NCBI GenBank assembly: GCA_947508055.1
Contig: CANNRR010000018.1
Span: 1 to 38,157, forward strand
Reading direction: 5' to 3'
DNA length: 38,157 bases
Source: Burkholderiales bacterium
GTDB lineage: Bacteria > Pseudomonadota > Gammaproteobacteria > Burkholderiales > Burkholderiaceae_C
Positions 1-8,190 of this stretch are shown one piece after another; the first letter of the stretch is position 1, and each line of letters begins with the position of its first letter. The notes below the pieces were generated by a model that saw only the letters and a list, made by a program, of their open reading frames with translations, was not told where the DNA came from and made no database searches. The position numbers and the translations under genes were made by a program.

Positions 1-899
1 AGCTTGGGTACATAGCCAAACTCTTCTTTCAGCCGGGTGTTGAGCAGTACTGGGCGGTAGCGCAGAAAGTCGAGCTGTTCCGGGCCGTACTGGGTCAGCT
101 TCAACTTTTTAAGCACCCACAGTGCGGTTTGAATCAGACCCGCCGGCAAGACGCGGCATTTTTTACCCAGCCGCTGGGCAATCTCGTAAATGCTGAGCTT
201 GCCGTCACCCGCCACATTGAAAATACCGACCTTGGCGGATTCGATGCCATGCAGGATAGCCCCCACCACGTCCTGGTCGTGAATGAACACGAAGGGGCTG
301 TCGGAACCAGCAATGGCGAGTAGCTTGGGCTTCTCAAACAGGTCGGTAATCTGGTTGCGCACCGTGGGCCCGAGGATGGTGCCAATGCGAAAAACAATCT
401 GCTCCAGTTCAGGGTGTTTTTTGCGGTAATCCAGCAGCATTTCTTCGACCAGTCGTTTGTGGCAGGAGTAGGCAAAAACCTCATTGCCGCGGATCGCATC
501 AGTTTCAACAAGCCAGTCGGGATTGTCTGCGTAGTAGCCATAAGCAGCACCACTGCTGGAGACGATAACGCGCTTGACCCCGTGCTTCACACACGCCTGC
601 AGCAGGTTGCTTGTGCCATTGACATCGACGTCGTACTCAAACGCGCGGTTGCTGTTTTTGCCAGGCGTGACGATGCTTGCCAGGTGCACGATGACATCGG
701 GCGTGCTGCGTCCCACAATGGCATCGACCTCTGGAGCGCGAATGTCAGCCACCTCATAGACCACACCGGGTAAACGGGTGGCGGGTTCGCGCACATCCAG
801 CGCAACAATGCGCAAATCGGGGCGCTTAGCCAGCTCGGCAACTGTTTGGCTGCCGAGGTAACCGGAACTACCAGTCACCAGAATGATTTTTTTTGTCAT
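1..899 (-). CDS. NAD-dependent epimerase/dehydratase (3' end cut by window)
   Basis: This is an extended short-chain dehydrogenase of the nucleotide-sugar epimerase/dehydratase type. The reverse strand is open from the ATG at 899 to the window edge, about 299 residues, so the C-terminus is missing. Residues 9-16 form the TGxxGxxG Rossmann motif (TGSSGYLG), an SSSGAAYG stretch carries the usual catalytic serine, and YSCHK is the YxxxK catalytic pair. The start lies only 5 bp after the stop of the transporter gene upstream, so the two are probably cotranscribed. The substrate cannot be read from the sequence; nucleotide sugars or steroid-like compounds are the usual choices. The fold assignment is secure, the exact reaction is unknown. 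Confidence 0.88.
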   Translation of the reverse strand, partial: MTKKIILVTGSSGYLGSQTVAELAKRPDLRIVALDVREPATRLPGVVYEVADIRAPEVDAIVGRSTPDVIVHLASIVTPGKNSNRAFEYDVDVNGTSNLLQACVKHGVKRVIVSSSGAAYGYYADNPDWLVETDAIRGNEVFAYSCHKRLVEEMLLDYRKKHPELEQIVFRIGTILGPTVRNQITDLFEKPKLLAIAGSDSPFVFIHDQDVVGAILHGIESAKVGIFNVAGDGKLSIYEIAQRLGKKCRVLPAGLIQTALWVLKKLKLTQYGPEQLDFLRYRPVLLNTRLKEEFGYVPK

Positions 900-904
900 G
901 TCGC

Positions 905-1828
905 TTATCCGGCTTTTGGTGCGTCAGAGTCTTTCGGCTCACGCTTGCTCCAGAAAGTGGCGAGCGCCAAACCGGAGACGATGTGCCAGATGCCCCACCA
1001 TGCAGTGATGATGGCCATGCCGCCGAGTCCGTTGAAAAGGTTGAAAATCAAAATGAGACCGAGGCCGGAGTTTTGAATACCCATCTCGAAAGTCACCGCG
1101 CGGCGGTCGCGGGAATTCAGGCCCAACAAAGTCGAGAGTGAAAAGCCGGTGACCAGCGCCAGGCCGTTGTGGATGAACACCACGACCACCACAAACTGGA
1201 TGTATTCCATGAAGTGTTTGAAGTTGGCGGCCAGCGCGCCCACGACAAACAAGGCGAACACCACCATGGAAAACCGCTTCATGGGCGCTTCAGCGCGCTG
1301 CGCAAACTTCGGGAATTTGTGTGCCACCCACATACCTAAAACCAGGGGCAGGCCCAGCAGAATCACGATGTCTTTGAGCATCACCAGCGGGTCAAGTGAA
1401 ATGGTTTGCATCAGGTCATGGGTCACCGGGTGCAAGTTGCCCCAGAAATTGAAGTTCAGTGGCGTCATCACAATGGCAAGCGCAGTGGATACGGCGCTGG
1501 CGCTGACCGACAGCGCAGTGTTGCCTTTGCTCAAATGGGTCAAGAAGTTGGACAGATGCCCGGCGGGACACGACGACACCAAAATCATACCCAGCGCGAT
1601 GCTGGGGACCGGATTAATGATCCAGATGAGCATGTAGGTCATCGCCGGGAAAATAATGTGATGCCCAACGGTGGCCAAAAGCAGTCCCTTGGGCGACTTG
1701 AAAGCGATGCGGAAATCGGACACCCGCAAATCCAGTGCGATCCCAAACATCACCAGCCCCAAGATCATGTTCAGGCCAGCCAATGCGGCGGGGTTGAAGT
1801 GCAATTGCACCTGGTCTATGGGCAGCAT
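905..1828 (-). CDS. Bile acid:sodium symporter (BASS) family transporter
   Basis: This 307-residue, very hydrophobic inner-membrane protein has roughly nine to ten predicted spans. Family signatures are visible: FGIALDL near the N-terminus, SSCPAGHLSNFLTHLSKGN in the middle (the substrate and sodium site region) and EMGIQNSGLG towards the C-terminus. BASS proteins import organic anions with sodium; bacterial members carry keto acids, pantoate or taurocholate-like compounds, and the substrate here is open. A clear ribosome site (GAGGAG, just upstream of the ATG at 1828) supports the start. It is the first gene of a probable two-gene unit with the downstream epimerase. Confidence 0.9.
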   Translation of the reverse strand: MLPIDQVQLHFNPAALAGLNMILGLVMFGIALDLRVSDFRIAFKSPKGLLLATVGHHIIFPAMTYMLIWIINPVPSIALGMILVSSCPAGHLSNFLTHLSKGNTALSVSASAVSTALAIVMTPLNFNFWGNLHPVTHDLMQTISLDPLVMLKDIVILLGLPLVLGMWVAHKFPKFAQRAEAPMKRFSMVVFALFVVGALAANFKHFMEYIQFVVVVVFIHNGLALVTGFSLSTLLGLNSRDRRAVTFEMGIQNSGLGLILIFNLFNGLGGMAIITAWWGIWHIVSGLALATFWSKREPKDSDAPKAG

Positions 1829-2017
1829 TTTTGTCTCCTCGTTTTTGGTATTCTTTGTCTTTTTCGACAGTCAGGATACTAAGTCCTTGGCCCCGTTTTC
1901 TCCTTGTCCCACAATGCGTTTTATTTGTCAATTCGCGCCAACTTGTGGACGACAACACAGAGGGTAAACCCGTGAATTCAACGAGCAGTGTGGGCGCTGG
2001 CTTTGTAACCGGCTTGA

Positions 2018-2350
2018 TTCAAAGATCAGGACATTGCGCACCGACTGCGCCAGGTTCTCATCCCGTTAATGCCCAAGTGCGAGGCCACCGTGCAACGGGC
2101 CGCCACTGCACTGAATTTGTCACCCCGGTCGCTTCAGCGAAAGTTGACCGACGCGAAGGTGACATTTCAAGAGGTATTGGACATGGTGCGCAAAGACCTG
2201 GCTCGCATTTACCTGCGCGATCCCAGTTTGAGCGCTCTGGATGTCGCCCTACTACTGGGTTATGCCGAACAAAGTTCCTTTACGCGGGCGTTCAAGGTGT
2301 GGTTTGCTTCGACACCATCGGACTGGCGCCGTACGCTGAGCGCCGCTTGA
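2018..2350 (+). pseudogene. AraC-type regulator remnant (DNA-binding domain only)
   Basis: From 2018 the frame encodes a typical AraC-family C-terminus: a leading segment DIAHRLRQVLIPLMP, a first helix-turn-helix (ALNLSPRSLQRKL) and a second (DVALLLGYAEQSSFTRAFKVW), ending in PSDWRR. A TGA lies at 2015-2017 and nothing resembling the roughly 230-residue N-terminal sensor domain of this subfamily is recognisable upstream. The only ATG (2069) would give 93 residues containing both helix-turn-helices. I read it as a decayed regulator that lost its sensor half; a functional free-standing DNA-binding domain is possible but less likely. It faces away from the transporter gene it may once have controlled. 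Confidence 0.6.
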
Positions 2351-2378
2351 GCCAACACTGGTTGTCATTAATCCGCCT

Positions 2379-4418
2379 CTACTGCATCACCGAGACAATG
2401 CTGCTGTAGTCATCTTTCCATGGCCGAAAATTCGTTTGCGGGCTGATGCCGGTTGCGCTGCTGAGCTCTGGATGTTGGAAAAACGCCTTGTCGCTGCTAA
2501 TTAAGGCCCAACTCGAACGCAGGACCTGCTTTTCCGGCATGCCATCAGCGTTGACCATCTTGACTTCTTTGGCGAAATGGTCCGCAGCAGTCTTTACCAC
2601 CGGACGCAGATCCAGGAATCGGTTGGTGATGTGGACGGCCAACACTCCGTTGGGTTTGAGGTGCCGAAAGTACTGCGCGAATGCCTCATAGGTCAACAAG
2701 TGAATCGGAACCGAATCGCCCGAGAATGCATCCACCACCAGCAGGTCAAACTGTTGGTCCGGTTCGCGCTCTAGTTGTAAGCGCGCGTCTCCTAGCACGA
2801 TCTCGGTGGCGGCGGCGGTGCGGGATAGAAAGCTGAAATTCTGGCGCGCAATTTGGATCACCAGTGGGTCAATCTCATAGAGCCGGAAATAGTCGTCTTT
2901 GCGACCATAGGCCACCAGCGTCCCCACACCCAGGCCAATCACACCCACGCGCATGGGGCCCTGCGCCGCCTTGATCTGCATTGCCTTGCCAGCACCGCCG
3001 TCTGTGCTGTAGTAAGTCGTTGGCAGGTCCAGCTTGCCGGCACCGGTGAATTGCCTTCCGTGCGTGATTTGCCCGTGCAGCATGCTGCGCGAGCCCCGTT
3101 CAACGTTGTTGAATACTTCCAGGGTTCCATAGAAGTTGCGCAGGATCACCTCGGCACCACTGGTCTCCTCAAGGTGATCGTCGATGCGGACCCAAGCCAG
3201 GGCCAAGAGCGCGACGGTGGTCAGAGCCAGGGTCAGGCGGTGCCAGACTGCTCGTTTAAAAGCTATCGTTGGAATGATGGCAATGGCCGTAACCAGACCC
3301 GTCAGCACGATGGCAATGGATAACTCGTAGTTGCTGTTAAACCAATAGGGCGCCACAACTCCAACAAAGAAGCCGCCCAATACGCCCCCCACCGACAGCA
3401 TCAGGTAATAGCCGGTCAAATGGCTGGGGTCCGGTTGCAGGCGTGAGAGTTCACCGTGGCAGACCATGCAGGCAACAAAAAATGCCGACAGGTTGATCGC
3501 CATGGAAAGGTAAATCGGCAGGGCGTTGATGCCAAGCGTTGGCAGGTAGGCCAGAGCTGACAGCCCCACCACCAGCAGAGGCAAATAGATTCTGCGCTGG
3601 TACCAGCCGCGGCGCTCGTAACTCAAAATGAACGACAGCAGATACAGCGCCAGCGGGGCGACCCAGATCATCGGGATGGGCGCTATATTGGTGGTGAGAA
3701 AACTGGTGTCTGCGACCATCAGAATGGACGGACAAGCTGCCAGTGCCGCCCACAAAAGCCTGTCGCTCCAGCGTGGTGCTGGCCCGCCATCGTGCGACTG
3801 AAACACGATGGCCTCCCCCATGCGTCCCCGCCATGCCAACAAGCCACAGGCCAGCACGAAGCATGCATACAGACCCGACCACAGGTAGGACTGCCACAGC
3901 GTTGGAAACACCGGCTCTACTGCAACCGGGTAAGCCAGCAGTGCCAGCATGGAGCCGAAGTTGGATAGCGCAAACAGACGATAGGGCACCACGCCAAAAC
4001 GTTCGCGGGCAAACCAGGCTTGTAGCAACGGGCCCGTGGTCGACAAGACAAAGTAGGGCAGACCGATGGAGACGGTGAGCAGGCCCAGAATGCGCAGCGT
4101 CGGGTTCTCCGCCCCCATCGGTTTCCAGTCCAGACTCGGGCTGATGGGAATTAGCATCAGGCTGATAACGAGCAAACTGCCGTGGACCAGGCTCTGCCGA
4201 TAGGGTGTCAGGTAGCGCACCACCCAGTGCGAGTAGAAATAGCCCAGCAGCAAGACCAATTGGAAGAACAACATGCAGGTGGTCCACACCGCTGCAGAAC
4301 CGCCGAACCAGGGCAAGATCATCTTTCCGATCAGGGGTTGCACCTGAAACAGCAGAAAGGCACTCAGAAAAATCGTCAGGCCATAGTGGACCGCAAGTCG
4401 CAGGTTGATATTTCGCAT
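2379..4418 (-). CDS. Membrane-bound spermidine synthase-like protein
   Basis: The protein is about 679 residues from the ATG at 4418. The first roughly 420 residues are a multi-spanning membrane domain (FLSAFLLFQVQPLIGKMILP is typical of the family), and the last roughly 230 are a spermidine synthase-like methyltransferase fold with GLGVGT, an acidic YEIDP strand end, VLGDAR and VVDAFSGDSVP. Such fusions are often annotated fused MFS/spermidine synthase; their substrates are mostly unknown and real putrescine aminopropyl transfer is unproven. An upstream ATG at 4490 would overlap the tautomerase gene by 59 bp, so the later start is preferred. The gap to the tautomerase stop is then 13 bp, suggesting one transcript. 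Confidence 0.85.
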   Translation of the reverse strand: MRNINLRLAVHYGLTIFLSAFLLFQVQPLIGKMILPWFGGSAAVWTTCMLFFQLVLLLGYFYSHWVVRYLTPYRQSLVHGSLLVISLMLIPISPSLDWKPMGAENPTLRILGLLTVSIGLPYFVLSTTGPLLQAWFARERFGVVPYRLFALSNFGSMLALLAYPVAVEPVFPTLWQSYLWSGLYACFVLACGLLAWRGRMGEAIVFQSHDGGPAPRWSDRLLWAALAACPSILMVADTSFLTTNIAPIPMIWVAPLALYLLSFILSYERRGWYQRRIYLPLLVVGLSALAYLPTLGINALPIYLSMAINLSAFFVACMVCHGELSRLQPDPSHLTGYYLMLSVGGVLGGFFVGVVAPYWFNSNYELSIAIVLTGLVTAIAIIPTIAFKRAVWHRLTLALTTVALLALAWVRIDDHLEETSGAEVILRNFYGTLEVFNNVERGSRSMLHGQITHGRQFTGAGKLDLPTTYYSTDGGAGKAMQIKAAQGPMRVGVIGLGVGTLVAYGRKDDYFRLYEIDPLVIQIARQNFSFLSRTAAATEIVLGDARLQLEREPDQQFDLLVVDAFSGDSVPIHLLTYEAFAQYFRHLKPNGVLAVHITNRFLDLRPVVKTAADHFAKEVKMVNADGMPEKQVLRSSWALISSDKAFFQHPELSSATGISPQTNFRPWKDDYSSIVSVMQ

Positions 4419-4431
4419 GGGGCTGCCGCGC

Positions 4432-4623
4432 TCAATCGCGCGGTTCGCTCCATAGCTTGCCCCCGGTGGCCCAGTTTTCGCGCTTGACATCGGTGATCAC
4501 AATGTCCACCGACTCGGGTGAACCGCCAAGCACCTCTACCGAGACACGGGTTATTTCTGCGACCAGCATTTTCTTTTGTTCAATGGTGCGGCCTTCCATC
4601 ATTTCGATGTGATACGTTGGCAT
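4432..4623 (-). CDS. 4-oxalocrotonate tautomerase family protein
   Basis: This 63-residue protein begins MPTYHIEMMEGRT. After removal of Met the N-terminal proline is the general base of the tautomerase superfamily, and the sequence IEQKKMLVAEITR followed by SVDIVITDVKRENW fits the beta-alpha-beta fold of 4-OT subunits, normally 60-80 residues and hexameric. It would isomerise enol/keto acids, but the physiological substrate is not evident because no meta-cleavage genes are nearby. It lies directly upstream of the membrane spermidine synthase-like gene on the same strand. Confidence 0.88.
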   Translation of the reverse strand: MPTYHIEMMEGRTIEQKKMLVAEITRVSVEVLGGSPESVDIVITDVKRENWATGGKLWSEPRD

Positions 4624-4743
4624 AGGGATCTTTCAAGTAACAGATAAGGCACTTCAGCCTCAGGAGCCGCAGTATCGCATCAAGGATCAGTCGAAAAATG
4701 CGCGCCTTGCACGCAGCACATCGGCTAACGCAGCGCGCTGGCG

Positions 4744-6084
4744 TTACAGCGTAAAGGTCCACCCCTCAATCAACGCCCCGGGCACGCGCGAGCCGCCTAA
4801 AGCGCGGGTGTAGTAGGTGTCGCAGGCCGGGTCAATGTCGGCCCAGTCGGTCAGTGCCAGCAGTTTTTCGCCCAGTGCTTCATACAGGCTCTCGTCCCAG
4901 CGCAGGTCGTTGATGGGGCCGACGATTTCTCCGTTTTCGACCCAGAAACAGGCATAGCGGGTCATGCCGGTCACGCGGGCAGAGACCGGGTCGCTCCAGT
5001 TCAGGTAGTGCACGTTGGACAGGTACAGGCCTGTTCCGATAGCCTGGAGGATGTCGCGCTCAGCCAACGTGCCACAGGCCACGTCCAGCGAACGGGGCGC
5101 TTCACCCTCGTCGGCAGCGTTACCCGTCAAGCCATATTCCTTTGCAGTGCGAGAACTCACCAGCAGTGAGCGCAGTTCACCGGCCAGCATCAGGGGCAGC
5201 AGGCTCTCGCTGGCCTCGCCCTGGCTGTTAAAGCGCGGTGTCAATGCCAGGCCAAAGTTCTCGCTAAAACTCAGCAGCGCAGAAAAATGTGCTTCGCGTT
5301 CCACCAGTTTCTTGAACGGGCTGCGCCCCTGCTTCCAGGCAGCGGCGGACAAAGCATTCCAGCCCATGATGCCCAGCACATCGGCAAACGCGCGCGGCGC
5401 CAGGTAGGTCCGGTACTGGCCGGGCTTCACGTTGACGGTGGGGCGCTTGAGTTGGTCCAGCAGGTCACGCGTGCGCGCCAGGTTGGCGGCCCAGGCTAAC
5501 GCGTCCCAACGGGCACCCGCATAGATGCCCTTGGCGGCCTTCGGTCCGTCGTAGAGCGAGTAATCCAGAAAGAAGCTCTCGGTGGCAAACCAGTGGCTTT
5601 GTCCGGCGGAGTTGCGGTTGGCGCGGATGACCACACCGCCTGCGTACAAGCCGGCCAGATCACAGCCTTGTGCGGCCTCCAGAATGGCGGGCACCAGATC
5701 GAGCGGAGCCACCAGCGCGCCGGGGAACTCTTCGTCACTACTGCCGTGGTTGACGATGGGCACCTGATTGGGGTCCACATCCAGCACCGCCACTTCAGCG
5801 CGACAGGCTTGCAAAATGGCGCTGAGCTTGTTGCAATCTGCATCCAGACTACCGCTCAGGGTGCAGGACTGTTTGACCGTGCGCCCCTGCGACTGCAGTT
5901 GCAGCGACACGCCCATTTGCTGCACATCGGTGTTCTGGCGCACGCGGTTGGCGTTGAAGCGCACATACAAAGTGTCCTCGGCACTCAGGTTCAGCGTGAT
6001 GGCCTCATCGCCTTTGAGTTGCCCCAAAACGTGATTGGCAAGGGCGTCAAAATGAGCCCTGACGGTGTTCATGAAGAGGCTCAT
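4744..6084 (-). CDS. TldE/PmbA-type protease subunit
   Basis: This 446-residue protein of the PmbA/TldD superfamily is the partner that lacks the metal-binding HExxxH. TldD/TldE heterodimers are zinc peptidases acting on unfolded or modified peptides (known cases: microcin B17 precursor, CcdA). Visible family features are the N-terminal alpha/beta region with RFNANRVRQNTDVQQMGVSL and the C-terminal segment ILQAIGTGLYLSNVHYLNWS with TGMTRYACFWVENGEIVGPI. The ATG at 6084 overlaps the stop of the upstream tldD-like gene (ATGA), so translation is coupled. An alternative start at 6123 would extend into that gene. This pair looks divergent from the canonical housekeeping TldD/PmbA. Confidence 0.85.
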   Translation of the reverse strand: MSLFMNTVRAHFDALANHVLGQLKGDEAITLNLSAEDTLYVRFNANRVRQNTDVQQMGVSLQLQSQGRTVKQSCTLSGSLDADCNKLSAILQACRAEVAVLDVDPNQVPIVNHGSSDEEFPGALVAPLDLVPAILEAAQGCDLAGLYAGGVVIRANRNSAGQSHWFATESFFLDYSLYDGPKAAKGIYAGARWDALAWAANLARTRDLLDQLKRPTVNVKPGQYRTYLAPRAFADVLGIMGWNALSAAAWKQGRSPFKKLVEREAHFSALLSFSENFGLALTPRFNSQGEASESLLPLMLAGELRSLLVSSRTAKEYGLTGNAADEGEAPRSLDVACGTLAERDILQAIGTGLYLSNVHYLNWSDPVSARVTGMTRYACFWVENGEIVGPINDLRWDESLYEALGEKLLALTDWADIDPACDTYYTRALGGSRVPGALIEGWTFTL

Positions 6085-7514
6085 GCTGCCCCCCCAAACA
6101 CTTGCACGCCCTTGAACAGGCACGCCGGGGACGCGTGCCCGACGCGTATCACCTGGCTGGGTTCACCCTTGCCGCAATACGGCGTTCCATACGCCTGCGT
6201 GTCTCTGCCTACGCCTGCCAGTCGGCTCCAGAAGTCCACCGTCACACCCCGGTAGTTGGGGTTGCGCACCACGGGCCCCAGTTTGCCGTTGCGAATAAGT
6301 TGCCCGCGCTCGCAGCCAAACTGGAACTTGTTGCGGTAATCGTCAATCGACCAGGACCGGTTAGTGCTCATCAGCACGCCGTTCTCCACCTGGGCAATCA
6401 GTTCATCCAGAGTCGACGTACCGGCCTCCAGGTTGAGGTTGGCCATGCGGTCGATGGGCGCGCGGTTCCAGGAGGCCGAGCGAAAATTGGCGACACCGGG
6501 CAACCCGCTGCGCACTTGGGATTCCAGCGAGCCCAGGCCGCGGCGCAATATGCCGCCTTCGATCAGGAGTTGGCGTTTGGCCGGGTTGCCGCCGTCATCA
6601 AACGCGTAGCTGGCGAACTCGTGGCGCACACCGGGGTCGAAACTCACGTTCATCAGCGGTGAGCCGTAGCGCAGCGTTCCAAAGTCGGCCGCCTTCACGA
6701 AACTCCAGCCCGCGTAGTTGCGCTCGTCACCCAGAATGCGGTCCAACTCCAGCGGGTGCCCGATGGATTCATGAATCTGCAACATCATCTGGTCAGGCAT
6801 TAGGATCAGGTCCATCGCGCCGGTGGGACAGTTTTCAGCGGTTAGCAACTCCAGTGCCTCGGCTGCCACACGCTGCGCCTCATGGGTCCAGCGGCCGCGA
6901 TCAAAGGCCTCCCCACCCATCTGACCGGTGTGGGACCAGGTGCGCGTCTGCGTCTGCAGCCCTTGCGCCGCGGTGGCCGACAGCTCAATATTGACCATGT
7001 CAAAACTTTGCTCGATGGCGGCCCCGTTGCTGGAAAAGTAAGCCAACCGGGTCTGAATGGTGGTGGCGCATGCGCTGCGATTGACCACCAGGTCGGATCC
7101 CTTCATCGCCGCGCTGGCGGCGCGCAGACAGACGGTCATCTCGGCCAACGACGTGGCGTCCAGTGCCTTCACGCGCGGGCTCTGGTAATGCCCGGTTGAG
7201 CCAGGCCGCTGTGCCGGCGTGAACCCATGTGCCTTGTAGGCGCTGGTGGCCTTGGTTGTTGCAATGGCACGAACAAATGCGCGCTGCAAGCCTTCGGCAC
7301 TGGTGTCGGCCGTCGCCGAGTAGCCGAAATGACCATCGACCAGCACCTCGCACATGGCGCCAACGTCGCTCGATGTTTCATTCTTTTCCGGCATGTCGTT
7401 GCGCACGCAACGCGAAGCCGTAGTCTCGCTGGAGTAGCGCAAACCAGCCCACTCGGACGATCGCCGCGCAAGCGTCAATGCACCCTGTGCGGCAGCAAAA
7501 TTGTTTTGGGGCAT
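6081..7514 (-). CDS. TldD-type metalloprotease subunit
   Basis: This 477-residue member of the PmbA/TldD superfamily carries the catalytic zinc motif HExxxH (His248, Glu249, His253 in QIHESIGHPLE). The C-terminal segment VENGVLMSTNRSWSIDD followed by GCERGQLIRNGKLGPVVRNP is characteristic of TldD proteins. It should form the active heterodimer with the TldE-like protein encoded immediately downstream with a 4-base overlap. AGGAG lies 4 bases before the ATG at 7514. The upstream neighbour on the same strand is a small exported protein, a conceivable substrate though not demonstrated. TldD proteins are usually cytoplasmic, and no signal peptide is seen. Confidence 0.88.
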   Translation of the reverse strand: MPQNNFAAAQGALTLARRSSEWAGLRYSSETTASRCVRNDMPEKNETSSDVGAMCEVLVDGHFGYSATADTSAEGLQRAFVRAIATTKATSAYKAHGFTPAQRPGSTGHYQSPRVKALDATSLAEMTVCLRAASAAMKGSDLVVNRSACATTIQTRLAYFSSNGAAIEQSFDMVNIELSATAAQGLQTQTRTWSHTGQMGGEAFDRGRWTHEAQRVAAEALELLTAENCPTGAMDLILMPDQMMLQIHESIGHPLELDRILGDERNYAGWSFVKAADFGTLRYGSPLMNVSFDPGVRHEFASYAFDDGGNPAKRQLLIEGGILRRGLGSLESQVRSGLPGVANFRSASWNRAPIDRMANLNLEAGTSTLDELIAQVENGVLMSTNRSWSIDDYRNKFQFGCERGQLIRNGKLGPVVRNPNYRGVTVDFWSRLAGVGRDTQAYGTPYCGKGEPSQVIRVGHASPACLFKGVQVFGGAA

Positions 7515-7638
7515 GGTGCTCCTAGGTTCAGGGATTCAGGTATCTGGCGCAAAAGCTGCACCGTGCGTTCGCCATTGTGCAACGTCGCCCCGATCGACAA
7601 GCACCGCGCTGTCTGATCCCACAAACAAAATGCAGGGC

Positions 7639-7854
7639 TCAGGCCCGGCGATTGGTAATAACCACGCGCTCCAGTGCGACTGACGGTGTAGCCGGTGCAG
7701 TCTTGGCCAGGAGGATGGCGCCAGACTGGCTGTGCTCACCATGGAGTGCGAGCTGGTTGAAGCCCATGAGCATGGTGCCGTTGAGGGCAATGGTCATGGT
7801 AGCTGCACTGGCAAACGATGCGAGGCTGAAACGGTGGCTGGTAGCGAATGACAT
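7639..7854 (-). CDS. Small hypothetical protein with N-terminal hydrophobic segment
   Basis: This 71-residue frame has a strong ribosome site (GGAG, seven bases before the ATG at 7854). The N-terminus has basic and polar residues followed by a hydrophobic stretch (LASFASAATMTIALNGTMLMG) that looks like a signal peptide or membrane anchor, and the C-terminus ends VALERVVITNRRA. I recall short Burkholderiales proteins of the same plan ending in a V-V-x-x-x-R-R-like tail, but have no family name. It lies 124 bp upstream of the tldD-like gene in the same orientation. Function unknown. Confidence 0.6.
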   Translation of the reverse strand: MSFATSHRFSLASFASAATMTIALNGTMLMGFNQLALHGEHSQSGAILLAKTAPATPSVALERVVITNRRA

Positions 7855-8190
7855 TTTTGTACTCCGGTTGGCTGGTCACGTTGACCCGATGAGCGAACTG
7901 TAGGATTTCAAGCCGCTTACTTCCAGCGTCTTGCGACAGACCGCACGACGGTACGAGGATCGGTTGATTTGGCGGCATGAATGCTGCATCACTCCGCGCT
8001 GGTGGCGCTCACAAATGCACTATTCGGTAGCGGCCGCATCGAGGCATACCAAGTGGTCCTTCCACTGCGTCCGTATCGAGTGACTTGCTAATTTGGGTTC
8101 TGCCACAATATGCATAAAGCAGAGCCACAAACTGGCCAGTACATCGTTGGGTATGGAGTATTTTCACCATCAACCCATGTAAGGGATTCC
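7855..8190. other. Intergenic region without visible gene
   Basis: About 336 bp separate two divergent genes, the small exported protein on the reverse strand and the diguanylate cyclase on the forward strand. Both promoters are expected here, but I could not define convincing -35/-10 pairs. No repeat or RNA gene was recognised. Confidence 0.5.

Noticed and set aside
134..841. Two long reverse-strand frames (134-553 and 587-841) and a forward frame (414-773)
   Set aside because: They are rich in Ser/Arg/Thr/Trp without motifs and overlap the real epimerase frame, which runs open from 899 to the window edge with clear Rossmann and YxxxK motifs.
1831..2409. Forward 192-residue frame over the AraC remnant
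   Set aside because: It is in another frame from the recognisable helix-turn-helix sequence and shows no family features; parts look like a frame shadow.
3451..4287. Reverse-strand 278-residue frame inside the spermidine synthase-like gene
   Set aside because: It is His/Gly/Ala/Pro-rich shadow coding in a second frame of a GC-rich membrane protein gene; no motif was found.
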